Below, in pieces: positions 33,345 through 44,100 of a stretch of 52,295 nt of DNA (its first letter is position 1; every line of letters begins with the position of its first letter). Position numbers and translations under genes: made by a program. The notes beneath the pieces were generated by a model that ran no database searches, had not been told where the DNA came from, and saw only the letters and a list, made by a program, of their open reading frames with translations. The DNA is from a virus, in IMG/VR virus record IMGVR_UViG_3300045963_000039, positions 1-52,295 of that record; one strand, 5' to 3'.

Positions 33345-35183
33345 ATGTCTGTAGATGCTGATTATGCAAGCGTTAGTTTATTACTGCATTGTAATGGTAC
33401 TACTGGCTCAACAACCTTTACAGATAGAAGCCCGTCCCCACATACAGTAACTGTAACAGGTATTGCTGTATCTACTGCTCAAGCTAAGTTTGGGAGTGGT
33501 AGTGCTCTAGCAGCGTCATCAGGTAAATATTTTACATTAGATGGATCGGCAGCCTTTGCATTTGGCACTGGTGACTATACTATAGAGTTTCAGATATATC
33601 CAACTGCTCCGGGTAATGGTCAGTACCTCTATGACTCTAGACCACAATTAGGTACAGGGCAATATCCTGTTATCTATATGTCAAGCTCAGCGAATATAGT
33701 TGTCGAAATAAATGAAACTACAGTCATTACAGGGACTGCACCTACTGCAAACACATGGACGCATATAGCTGTATGTAGATCTGGAACTTCTACACGCCTA
33801 TTCCTCAACGGGACTCAAGCAGGTTCTACATTTACTGGTAGTAATAACCTTGTAAATGGAACTAATAGGCCTGCAATATGCCAGTTTGGTAACAATATAG
33901 CTAACCCAAATGGTTTAATTGGCTATATGGACGAAATTCGTGTTACAAAAGGGGTTGCTAGATATACAGCGAATTTCACAGCCCCAACTGAAGAGTTTTA
34001 TATTAGAGATAATATAGTTACAGCTATTACAGGAAACTCTCCAGTAACAATAAATCCAACTTCAGTTCAAAGAAAAACAATATTATATCCTATTGTATCT
34101 TCTCTATCTATACAGGTTATACCTGTTTCTACATTATCTACCTTAAAAATACTTAATATATCAGATAATGTTCAGGTGGTTGACTCTCAAATAAGTGATT
34201 TTATATTTAATATAATAGATTCTATAAATACTTTATCTTCTTTTGATAATACTGTTTATGGAAATAATACTATAGTAGATAATTTACAAACTATTTCAGA
34301 ATTACTGGTTACTATTATAGCTTCTATTTCTGAAAGTGTAGTATTATCAGACTCTATAAATAATATTCTAGTTGTTCTAAAAGACATATTAGAACTAAAT
34401 ACTTTTAACTCATCAACCTCTTCTAGTTCTATATTTATAAATACTATTATAGATATAGTAAATTTACTAGATATATTAGACAAAGGAATTAAAGGGGATA
34501 TATCAGAAAGTATTACTATTTTAGACTCTATGTCTATTATATCGAATCTATTATCTACGATCATAGAAGCGCTAATACATTCTGATACTATAAATAGTAA
34601 CTCTGTTATTATGCTTTTTAATTCAGATAATGTAGGCATCTCCTCATCTGTTCAGAGTTCAGCACTACTTGCATCTTTAGTACAAGAAGGTATTATAATA
34701 TCTATACCTACTGCTAGAGGTCAAGATACTTACTTAGGCTATGTACTCTCTCCAGAAACTAATTCTATATCCACATATGATAATTACAATTTTGATGGAG
34801 TTGTCAATTATAACGGAAACTACTTATTGTATAATTCTTCTGGAATGTATAAATATGGAGGAGTTTTAGATGATTCAAGTAAAATTACATCTTATATAGA
34901 AACAGTAGCTTATAATTTTAATAGCTCTAATCTTAAACAAGTACCAAGTGTTTATCTAGGAGTTAGTTCTACAGGGACTTTTATATTAAAAGTTAGGGTA
35001 GATGGTAAAGCAGAGACTACTTACAAATTAAACAAAAATACAAATAACTTACAAACTCAAAAAATTGATATAGGTAAAGGGATGATAGGTCGGTATTTTC
35101 AATTTGAATTGATTACTGATGCAGATACTTTTAATATGGAGAGTGTGGAGTTTTATCCAGTTGAAATGAAAAGGAAACTATAA
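33345..35183 (+). CDS. LamG-domain tail fibre protein
   Basis: 612 residues in three parts. Residues about 5-225 form a LamG/concanavalin-like fold (SLLLHCNGTTGSTTFTDRS, FGTGDYTIEFQIYPTAPG, WTHIAVCRSGTSTRLFLNGT, GYMDEIRVTKGVARYTANF). Residues 230-450 are Ile/Ser/Asp-rich with recurring D-S/N-I units. The last 150 form a conserved-looking beta domain (GRYFQFELITDADTFNMESV). Probably a glycan-binding fibre anchored by its ends. Confidence 0.7.
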   Translation: MSVDADYASVSLLLHCNGTTGSTTFTDRSPSPHTVTVTGIAVSTAQAKFGSGSALAASSGKYFTLDGSAAFAFGTGDYTIEFQIYPTAPGNGQYLYDSRPQLGTGQYPVIYMSSSANIVVEINETTVITGTAPTANTWTHIAVCRSGTSTRLFLNGTQAGSTFTGSNNLVNGTNRPAICQFGNNIANPNGLIGYMDEIRVTKGVARYTANFTAPTEEFYIRDNIVTAITGNSPVTINPTSVQRKTILYPIVSSLSIQVIPVSTLSTLKILNISDNVQVVDSQISDFIFNIIDSINTLSSFDNTVYGNNTIVDNLQTISELLVTIIASISESVVLSDSINNILVVLKDILELNTFNSSTSSSSIFINTIIDIVNLLDILDKGIKGDISESITILDSMSIISNLLSTIIEALIHSDTINSNSVIMLFNSDNVGISSSVQSSALLASLVQEGIIISIPTARGQDTYLGYVLSPETNSISTYDNYNFDGVVNYNGNYLLYNSSGMYKYGGVLDDSSKITSYIETVAYNFNSSNLKQVPSVYLGVSSTGTFILKVRVDGKAETTYKLNKNTNNLQTQKIDIGKGMIGRYFQFELITDADTFNMESVEFYPVEMKRKL

Positions 35184-37042
35184 TGGCAGGTTTAAGTAAT
35201 ATAGATGTCTCGGTTAATTCTCCTGATATTAATAGTTATTTCATAAAACTAGATAGTTATGCAAAATCAGCAATCACCTCTGCTGGTACGATTGCTAGCT
35301 CTTTAAATAATTTCTATCCAGTACAGTACTCTCCAGTAGTATCTTTCGATTCTACATCAACAAACACTACTCTAGGAGCTTTAACAAGGCCTACAGTGCC
35401 TACCCTATCTCTAGGATCTAGAGTTCTACCAGCATCTCCTTCTATAGTTTCTCCAACAGTAGCCTTAGTAGCAGCACCTCTATTTACAGAAATCTCTCCT
35501 GATATTAATCTACCTGCTGTTCCGAGTCCGCTTACAGCTCTCACCCCTGTAAAAGACTTTATAGTTAATACCTCTTTTGACTACCCAGTTACACCAGATA
35601 CTACTCTCCCTATAGTTCCTACATTAAGAAGTTTAAACCTACCTACCCTAGATATAATCAATCTTCCTACTTTCGATTTAGCATTTCCTACTAGCAATGC
35701 TTTGGTAGTACCTGGGATTACCTTTAGTTACTCTGATGGCCCATTCTCTTCTACTCTGTTAGATGGAGTGAAGAATGAACTATTATCTAGATTATCTAAA
35801 AGCACAGGGCTTAATCCTACTGTCGAACAGGCACTTTGGGATAGAGGCAGAGATAGAGAGTCAAGGGCAGCCCTCTTAGCACAAAGAAGTTTATTAGTAG
35901 ATCAAGCAAGTTCAGGGTTTACTAGGCCTACTGGGGCAATTAATGCTTCATTAGATTCAATTATACAAGACACTCAATCTAAATTAATTGAACTTAGTAG
36001 AGAAATAATGATCAAACAAGCTGATCTAGAACAAGAAAATATTAAGTTCTCTATTCAGCAAAGTATAGCTTTAGAAGATATATTAATAAGAGAGCATAAT
36101 AATATAGCTCAAAGATCTTTTGAAGTTGCTAAGTATATTCAAGATATTCAAGTAGAACTATTTAAAGCATCTGTTGCAAAATATACTAGTGAGGTAGAGG
36201 CCTATAAAGCTTTCTCTAATGCATATCAAAGTAGAGTTCAAGCTGAACTAACTAAAGTAGAGATTTTTAAAGCTAAGATAGAAGGAGAGAAATTAAAAGG
36301 GGATTTGAATGAACAGGACATTAGAGTTTATCTTGCTCAATTAGAAGGAATTAAGAGCAACGTAGAGATCTATAAATCTTTAGTTGCTACTATATCTGAA
36401 AAGTTAAAGGCTGAAGGTTTGAAGTTAGATGTATTTAAAACTGACATAGAGGCTTACTCAGAGTTTGTTAAAGCTAAGGCTAGTGAGTATAGTATCTACT
36501 CTGAACAAATCAAAGGAGAGCTTGCTAAGGTTGAAATATTCGATAGTAAAGTTAAAGCTTTTACATCTCGTATACAAGCTTATGCTGCTCAATCAGATAC
36601 TGTTCTTAAGAAAGCTGAAGTAGAATCCTCTATTCAAGGTTTAAATATCAAGAAGTATGAAGCTGACATTCAATCTTTCATAGAACAAGTAAGAGCAGAT
36701 CAATTAATATATACAAGTGCTGTAGAGTTATATAGAGGACAGTCTCAGATCTACTTAGCAGATGCGGGTGTTAATAGAGCGGTAGCTGAGTTAGAACTTA
36801 AAAACTCTGAGAATATTATTACTCAGAATAAGTATAAGGCAGATGTATCTCTCCAGAATGCACAGATTACTCTAGAGTCTTTAAAGAGTGCTTATGGTGC
36901 AACTCTAGAAGGTAAGAAAGCTGCTGGTTCTATCTACTCTCAAATTGGTGCTAGTTCATTATCTGCACTTAATGTCAGTGCAAGTGTTCAAGGTCAAGTT
37001 AGCATTGGTGCTAGTGAATCTCATAACTATACAGATCAATAA
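35183..37042 (+). CDS. Long coiled-coil virion protein (619 aa)
   Basis: Residues 1-180 are Pro/Ser/Thr-rich beta (TRPTVPTLSLGSRVLPASPS). The rest is almost entirely charged helix with recurrent KVEIFKAKIEG-type segments and ends in a small Ser/Gln tail. No tape-measure features. In podoviruses such proteins may form a tail needle or an internal core ejected with DNA. Overlaps the fibre gene stop (TAATG). Confidence 0.6.
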   Translation: MAGLSNIDVSVNSPDINSYFIKLDSYAKSAITSAGTIASSLNNFYPVQYSPVVSFDSTSTNTTLGALTRPTVPTLSLGSRVLPASPSIVSPTVALVAAPLFTEISPDINLPAVPSPLTALTPVKDFIVNTSFDYPVTPDTTLPIVPTLRSLNLPTLDIINLPTFDLAFPTSNALVVPGITFSYSDGPFSSTLLDGVKNELLSRLSKSTGLNPTVEQALWDRGRDRESRAALLAQRSLLVDQASSGFTRPTGAINASLDSIIQDTQSKLIELSREIMIKQADLEQENIKFSIQQSIALEDILIREHNNIAQRSFEVAKYIQDIQVELFKASVAKYTSEVEAYKAFSNAYQSRVQAELTKVEIFKAKIEGEKLKGDLNEQDIRVYLAQLEGIKSNVEIYKSLVATISEKLKAEGLKLDVFKTDIEAYSEFVKAKASEYSIYSEQIKGELAKVEIFDSKVKAFTSRIQAYAAQSDTVLKKAEVESSIQGLNIKKYEADIQSFIEQVRADQLIYTSAVELYRGQSQIYLADAGVNRAVAELELKNSENIITQNKYKADVSLQNAQITLESLKSAYGATLEGKKAAGSIYSQIGASSLSALNVSASVQGQVSIGASESHNYTDQ

Positions 37043-37050
37043 GGAATAAC

Positions 37051-38148
37051 ATGGCATCAGATGCAATGAATAAGAAGAATCAGTTAACAGCAGGAGGCTC
37101 TGGTAGTCTAGGAGCTACTACCGGAGATAATAGTGGTACTGGTGTTTTAACTGATATAAAGAATAGATTTGCTAATACTATACCTAATATACAACAAAAA
37201 GGTCTCTTAGGTAGTATAGCTCAAGGGGTTGTTGATGCTGCTACTCTATCTACTAATGCTAGTAAAGGTTATATAGATGGAGCTAAGAAGTTTGGTAGTG
37301 ACTCTATTCAAGGTGCTAAGAGTGTTCTCTTTGGTAAAAGTTTAGATAATACGAATACAGACCCTACACCAACCACCGTTCTAGTACAGGATAATCTAAC
37401 AGGCCCTCAGACACAGGTACCAGCCTTTAAACCTACCCCAGTTCAGACACCTCTTCAGGAACCTGCATCATATCAAAGGATAGGAGGTACAACTGGTTTC
37501 AGTAATGGTCAAGGTGGAAATGCAAGTATTACCTCTGATAAAGGGTTCTCAGCAGATCAAACAAATTCTCTTAATAATACTCTAGCTTTTAATGCTAAGC
37601 AGTCTACTAAAGATATGTTTGCTAGAGATGCACAGAATACTGCTGATCAGAATGCTAAGTATGGAAACGGTTTAGAGTCTCCGCAGGATAAGCTAAGATC
37701 TTTTTATACTCAGCAACTCCAACAAGAAGCATCTCAGCCTTTTAAACGAACCGCTCTCATTAATCATTATGTAGATGCATTGCAAGGTTTAGATAATGGT
37801 AATACAGCTAAATCAAACCAGGCTATAGAAGCTCAGAAGCTAGGTTTTACTCAACAGTCTAAAACTACAGATCAGAATATAGAAGCTCAGAAGCTTATTA
37901 ATAATAATAAGGATAATGCTCTTAAGCTAATAACAGAGAGTAATAAATCTGGTATACCTAATCCAGCTTTTAATTATCAAGTATATAAACAGCATGGGCT
38001 TACTCCTTCTCTAGGAGATTTACCCGCCCTTCTATCTCCAGAAGATCTTAAATCGTATGGTGAAGCATCTCCAGAAGATAAGGTAGCTCTCCTAGATTCT
38101 AGGTTTGGTAAGAGTGCTAGAGATGAGTTATTAGGACAACAACAATAG
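37051..38148 (+). CDS. Probable internal virion protein (365 aa)
   Basis: Gly/Ser-rich N-terminus, a short amphipathic stretch (KGLLGSIAQGVVDAATLSTN), a low-complexity Pro/Thr/Gln linker and a helical Gln-rich C-terminus. Directly precedes the giant polyvalent protein gene and is probably an ejection partner. Not recognised as a known family. Confidence 0.55.
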   Translation: MASDAMNKKNQLTAGGSGSLGATTGDNSGTGVLTDIKNRFANTIPNIQQKGLLGSIAQGVVDAATLSTNASKGYIDGAKKFGSDSIQGAKSVLFGKSLDNTNTDPTPTTVLVQDNLTGPQTQVPAFKPTPVQTPLQEPASYQRIGGTTGFSNGQGGNASITSDKGFSADQTNSLNNTLAFNAKQSTKDMFARDAQNTADQNAKYGNGLESPQDKLRSFYTQQLQQEASQPFKRTALINHYVDALQGLDNGNTAKSNQAIEAQKLGFTQQSKTTDQNIEAQKLINNNKDNALKLITESNKSGIPNPAFNYQVYKQHGLTPSLGDLPALLSPEDLKSYGEASPEDKVALLDSRFGKSARDELLGQQQ

Positions 38149-38155
38149 GACCACA

Positions 38156-41100
38156 ATGGCAGCTCTAGGACAAATAGACAATAATGCAGTTAGTAAATAT
38201 TTAGGAACTGGTAAGAAGTTAGGATCGACTCCAGCTCAACCTAGTGAAGAATTAAACGCTCTTAGAACTGCTGCTAGTAACGTAGACTCTGGAGATGGAC
38301 AAAGTACTCCAGGGCTTGCTAGAAACTTAGGTAAAACCTTCTTATCTAGTACTGTTAATCTAGGTAATGCAACTATAGAATCTGGTAGACAGCTCGGCCT
38401 AATCTCAAATGAGACAGCTAATCAACAACAAAAATTAGGCTCAGAATCAGCTCAAAAACTAGGTCAGTCTACCTCTCCTTCTTTTCAGAAAGAAGCTGCT
38501 AAACAAATATTCGATGAGAATGGAAAGTATACTGGAGATTTCTCTGGTACTACCCTTCTGCATAGACTTGTATCATCTACTCCAGATTTATTAGCTACAG
38601 TAGGACCAGCAGGTCTAGCGTCTAAAGGTCTTAAAGCCTTAGGAGCATCTAGTAAGATTGCAGGTGCTTTAGGAGCTGGAGCAGCAGAGGGAGTTGTTGC
38701 AGGTGCTGAAGGTGCTTCACAGAAACGTGGAGAGGTACTAAATACTCCTATAGAACAATTAAGAAATAGCCCAGAGTTTCAAAGCTCTCTTGTATCTCAA
38801 GATCAATCTATTCCATTAGATCAAAGAGAACAGAAAGCTAGAGAAGATATAGCAGGGAAGGCTGCATCTGATGTATTTGGACAGACTGCTGCATCTACTG
38901 GTATTATTGGGGTGGCTACAGGTGGTGGTGCTCTAGGAAGTATTCTAGCTAGTTCAGGTGGAAAGATTACTAAGAGTATTATTAAGTCAGTTGGTAAAGG
39001 ATTTGCTGAAGAAGCTCTACAAGAAGCTCCACAGTCTTACAATGAACAACTCATCTCTAATGCTGCCACTAAGAAGTATGTAGATCCTAATAAGAATATT
39101 ATGGATGGTACTCTTAATGCATTAGCAGAAGGTGCAGTTACTGGAGGTGTGTTAGGTGGAGTAGGGGCAGGTGGTGCTCATGTGACTGGTTCTATTGGAA
39201 GTAAACCAGTAGATCACTCAGAAGCAGTACAAGATCTTAATCCGCTTACAGGTGAGAAGTTCCAGAATAAAGATGTAATAAATGCATATACTAAATATAA
39301 TAATACTTTCAAGAATGTAGGGGATACTCAAGCTCCTGCCTACCAAGAAATTTATAATGCTGCTAAGACTAATTTAGATGGTATAATTCAGAAAGAACAA
39401 GAGAGTTCTCAACCTGACGCTATTAAAGTATCTGAAGCAAAGACTGTCCTCGATTTAATTCAAAGATCTCATGAGTCTTTATCTAAACAAGAAGACCTAG
39501 TAAAACAACAGGATCAAGAAGCTACTAAGCAAGTAGATGAAGCTACTAAAGTAACTCCAGAATCTTTTAATCCAGATAATTTATCTGGAACTGCCAATGT
39601 GACTGATAGTAGTCCAGCAGCTATAGATAATACTGTGTCTCCTGAAGCTCCGAATGTAAATGATATTACATCTGCATTTGATAATAAAACTACTATACAG
39701 CCTATAGAGGGCATTAATGCCAACCAAATCGAAAGCACAGCAACGACTGATGTTAGTAGCGGAGCACAACCCCAAGTTCAGGAAGCAAGTGGGCCTACCT
39801 CTGAAAGTAGCACAGGACTTCACACAAGCGGACAAGAAACTGGGCAAACTCAAGAGCAAAAAGTAGGCAATAATGGATCTAAGATAATACAATCTCAAAT
39901 TGAAAACTTAGATAATACTATTAAGCAGTTACCTAAAGATAGTGAAGAGCTTCCTAATATTATAGCTAGGAGAGATGCTTTAGTAACTCATCTTAATACT
40001 AATAATAATTTAGAATCTATTGTAGATTCTTCCAAAGTTAGTCAGTCTACTCCAGAGCCAGTACTTGATAGAAGAGACAACACTTCTAAACGTGATAGAT
40101 ACTCTAAACTAATATTAGATAGAAAGATAGCAGAGAATAGAACTCTTAAATCAGACTTGGCTGATGCTAACAAGGAATTAAGAACATCTTCAGTTACTGG
40201 CCTTCCTAATAAGAAAGCATTTACTGAGCTAGCCCCACCTCCCTTCGTTGCATCTGTTGATATAGATTCATTAAAATATATTAATGATAATCTAGGGCAT
40301 GATGCAGGTAATGAACTATTAAAGACTGTTGCTAAGGTTATAGCTAAACACTCTGATGCTTATCATATCTCTGGAGATGAAATATTAGTTAGAGGTAATT
40401 CTCAACAAGAACTTGAGACTCAACTTAGAGCTGCTCAGACTGAACTTAGATCTGGTGAGCATATTATTACTGGAGATAAAGCTACCTTCAATAAGCCAGG
40501 TTTCAGTTATGGTATAGCTCCTGTCTCTCAAGATGTACCTAGTGCAGTAAAGCAATCTGACTTATCTATGTTAGATAATAAAATTGCTAGAGAGGCTACA
40601 GGTGAAAGGGCGGCTCGTGGTGAGAAGCCAGATGGTTTTCAAGATATAGCTCTTACTCCAGCAGAAGAAGATGTTAAGATTAAATCTTTATCTAATATCC
40701 AATCTATTAAAGATGCTTTAGAGTCTGAAGAGGTAACGGTAGATAATGGAGTCATAGAAGATAACTCTATAGAACCAAATCTTTCTCCATACTCTCTAGA
40801 AGATCTACATACCCTCGATCAAGTAGTAGAAGCTATCTATAATAAAGATTTAGAAATAAAAGAAGCTAAAGATAATGGAGAATCTCTGGAAGTTCGCAAG
40901 AGTCTTCAACAAGAGAGAACTCAATTAGGTCTTAAGAAGGCTGAGATAGAAGGGGTTACTAGAACTACTCCAGTTAAAGTATCTCCTAAAAATAATTTAT
41001 TTAATGATGAAATAGACGAGGATGATAATGGTGACTTTACCGAAATTTCATTTGATACATCAGGTAGTATCTTTCAAAGTAAAACAACTTTTGAGCAAAA

Positions 41101-44100
41101 TAAAACTACTCTTAAAAGGTTAACTGATTCACTTAAGAAGAGTGTTCTTGATAATATATCTTTCCATTATATAGAAGATTTTAATACACATGACTGGGCT
41201 AATGAACCTAACATGTCTAACAGTATTAAGTCTAGAACTTTCTCTTCTAAAGAAAGGGCTTTCATAGTTACATCTAAAGGAAAGAGTTCTGTATACTTTA
41301 ATGATAAACTGATAGACTCTACTGAGCGTTTAGTAGGTACATTTGCTCATGAGGTGATAGGTCACTTTGGATTAAGAAAGATATTCACTAATCGTAATGA
41401 TGAGATCTCTGGAAGTAGAACAGGCTATGATACATTCTTATTAGATCTAGTAAATAATAATCCTAAGATGAGAGCTGATATTCTTTCACTCTTGCCTAGA
41501 TGGAAAACCTATTTAATGGACTATAATCTGTCACGACCTGAAAATCATATAAACACTTTATCATCAGATCAGGTGATTCAGTTCGGTAGAGAGAAGGTGC
41601 CTGTTGAAGTTGCTATTAAATTGGCAGATGAATACATGGCAGAGCTTGCCAAAGCTAAATTCCTTAATAGACAATTCGTAGATAAGGAAGTTGGTCTAGG
41701 TGCATCTCTTGGTAAAAAGAGATCTGCTTTAAGGATACAGAGAGATAACTGGTTTAATGGGTTTATTAGAAAAGTAAGACATATGTTTAGAAGAGTCTTC
41801 GGAGATGTGTTTGCTAATAATATATCTGATCAAGACTTAGAACAAGTTATAGCTAAGAGTGTTGATGATCAATTTGAAGTCTTATCAGACAAGTATTTAG
41901 ATACTCCATTTGATAGCAGTAATTATCTGGTATATGGAGGTTTAGATACTCCAGAAACTAATATTCCTTATCAGAGTAATGGTGAAGTGCAATTTGATTC
42001 AGAAGAGTTAGATGAGGATTTAATAACTCATAAGATGACTTTGATAGATGATACTTCTGCATTTATCACTGGAACATTAGATGGCTTTGGTAGTTTATCA
42101 GATACTATTCGTAGTAAAGCTTGGAAGGTTATAAATCAAAAGATTAATGATAGTCCAATACTTGCCTCTTTTAAAACATTTGGCAACATGTCCTATCAAG
42201 ATGCATATACCTCCATGCAGAATATCTTTAAAGGAAATATATCTCAGGTTGAAAAGAGTACTCATGCATTGGCTAAAGCTTTGAATGGTCTTAATGCTTT
42301 ACAGAATCAAGCAGTCTTTGAATACTTTACTACTAAAGATGCACAAGTAGACTCTCTTCCTTTAACTCCTATACAAAAGAATATAGTAAAAAATGCTAAA
42401 GATAATATACGAAACGTTGGTAGATCATTAGCAGATCTTAATATTATTAATAAAGATTCTTTTGAGAAGAATGAAGATGCTTACTTACACACAGTTTATC
42501 TAAAGTATGTAGATCAATATAGAGGTAGCAACAAGAAAACTTCTATGCTAAGTTGGGCTAAATCTCAGAAGAATTTAAGTGAAAGAGAGAAGTTAGCCTT
42601 AGGTCAGATTAAAGATGTTAAGTTCTTAGTACCTGAAACTCTAGGAGTTCTATTAAGAGATCATACTCTTCTTACTATGTTCTCTACTCTTAATCAAATG
42701 TCTAATGAAAATAATCTATTTTGGGTTATGACTAATAATGCTAAGATTAAGTATGGGACTACTAAGTTGGATATTGATTCAGCTTATGAGCAATTAGATC
42801 GTAATAATTTTATTATAGATCAACACTCTAAAGTTGATAAGAATACATTCGGTACTACTGATACTCAAATAGAACAACTTAAGAAAGATACAGAATCTCT
42901 TAAAGTTAATATAGATGCTGTAGAGAATGCAATATTATCTCAAGCTCATTCTCATGCTCTATCTAATAATCAGACTACTGAGCAAGATAAACACGCCTTC
43001 TTAAGACAACACTACGTTCGTTTACCTAAGAAGCCTCAGTTAGGCCGTCTTAGTAATAAGTGGGTACGTAAAGAGATTGCTAACGATCTTGATGCTATAA
43101 CATCTGCTTATACTCTACACGATAAGAATACTATAGAGAGGTTCTTTGCCCAGGGCGGTACTCTTGAAAGAATCAATAGATTCTGGAAAATGAGTATGGT
43201 TGCTTTAAATCCTGGAAGTTGGGTTAGAAATACCTTTGGTAACTTTGCGTTATTAGATTTATCTACTTCTACAAATAAAGCTAAATTGATAGGTATGCTT
43301 CACCAAGAAATCTCTGGTACTTTATCAGGAAATCAAAGTGAGTACTGGAGATTGGCAGATCAGTATGGTCTATTCGGTAGCACTTGGAGTGCTGTAGAGT
43401 TACAGGATATTTATAATAACTATGGAGATGATCTTAAGAAAGCTCAGATTGAATTTCATGCTAGAGAGAATACACCTATAGATCAAGCTTTACATTTTAC
43501 TGATGAAAGATTACTAGCATTTGGTAGAATAGCTGGACATAAAATAGGTAATAGTACATCAAAGGCTTATGCTCTATTAGAAGGTACATTTAAAACTGTA
43601 TCCTTTAGGGATTATATTCAACAATGGGAGTCTCAGAATAAAGATCAATATCCTAATGGATATAAAGATCAGCAATTAACTGCTTCTCAAAGACAAATTA
43701 TTTTCTCTAAGGCTGCATCACATGCCAATGAATCTCTATTTGATTATAGTCAAGTAAACAGTATGGTTAAGACTCTTCGGAGGGTACCATTTGGCGCTCC
43801 ATTTATAACATTCTCTTATAAAGCTGGCCCTGCTGCTATTAAAGCTATGGTCAATCATCCTATTAAGTTTGCTCAATATGCTACTCTTCCTGCTTTATTA
43901 ACTACCATCGCTATGATGGCTAATGATTGGGATGATGATGATATAGCTAAATTTAGACAAGCTCTTCCAGACTATTATAGAACTAATCCAGGAGTAGCTT
44001 TCTTACCTTTTAAAGATAAGGTTGGGAGAGTACAGATTCTACCTTTAGACTATATAATACCTTGGAGTCAGTACACAACTGCTGCTAGAGCAGTCTATGA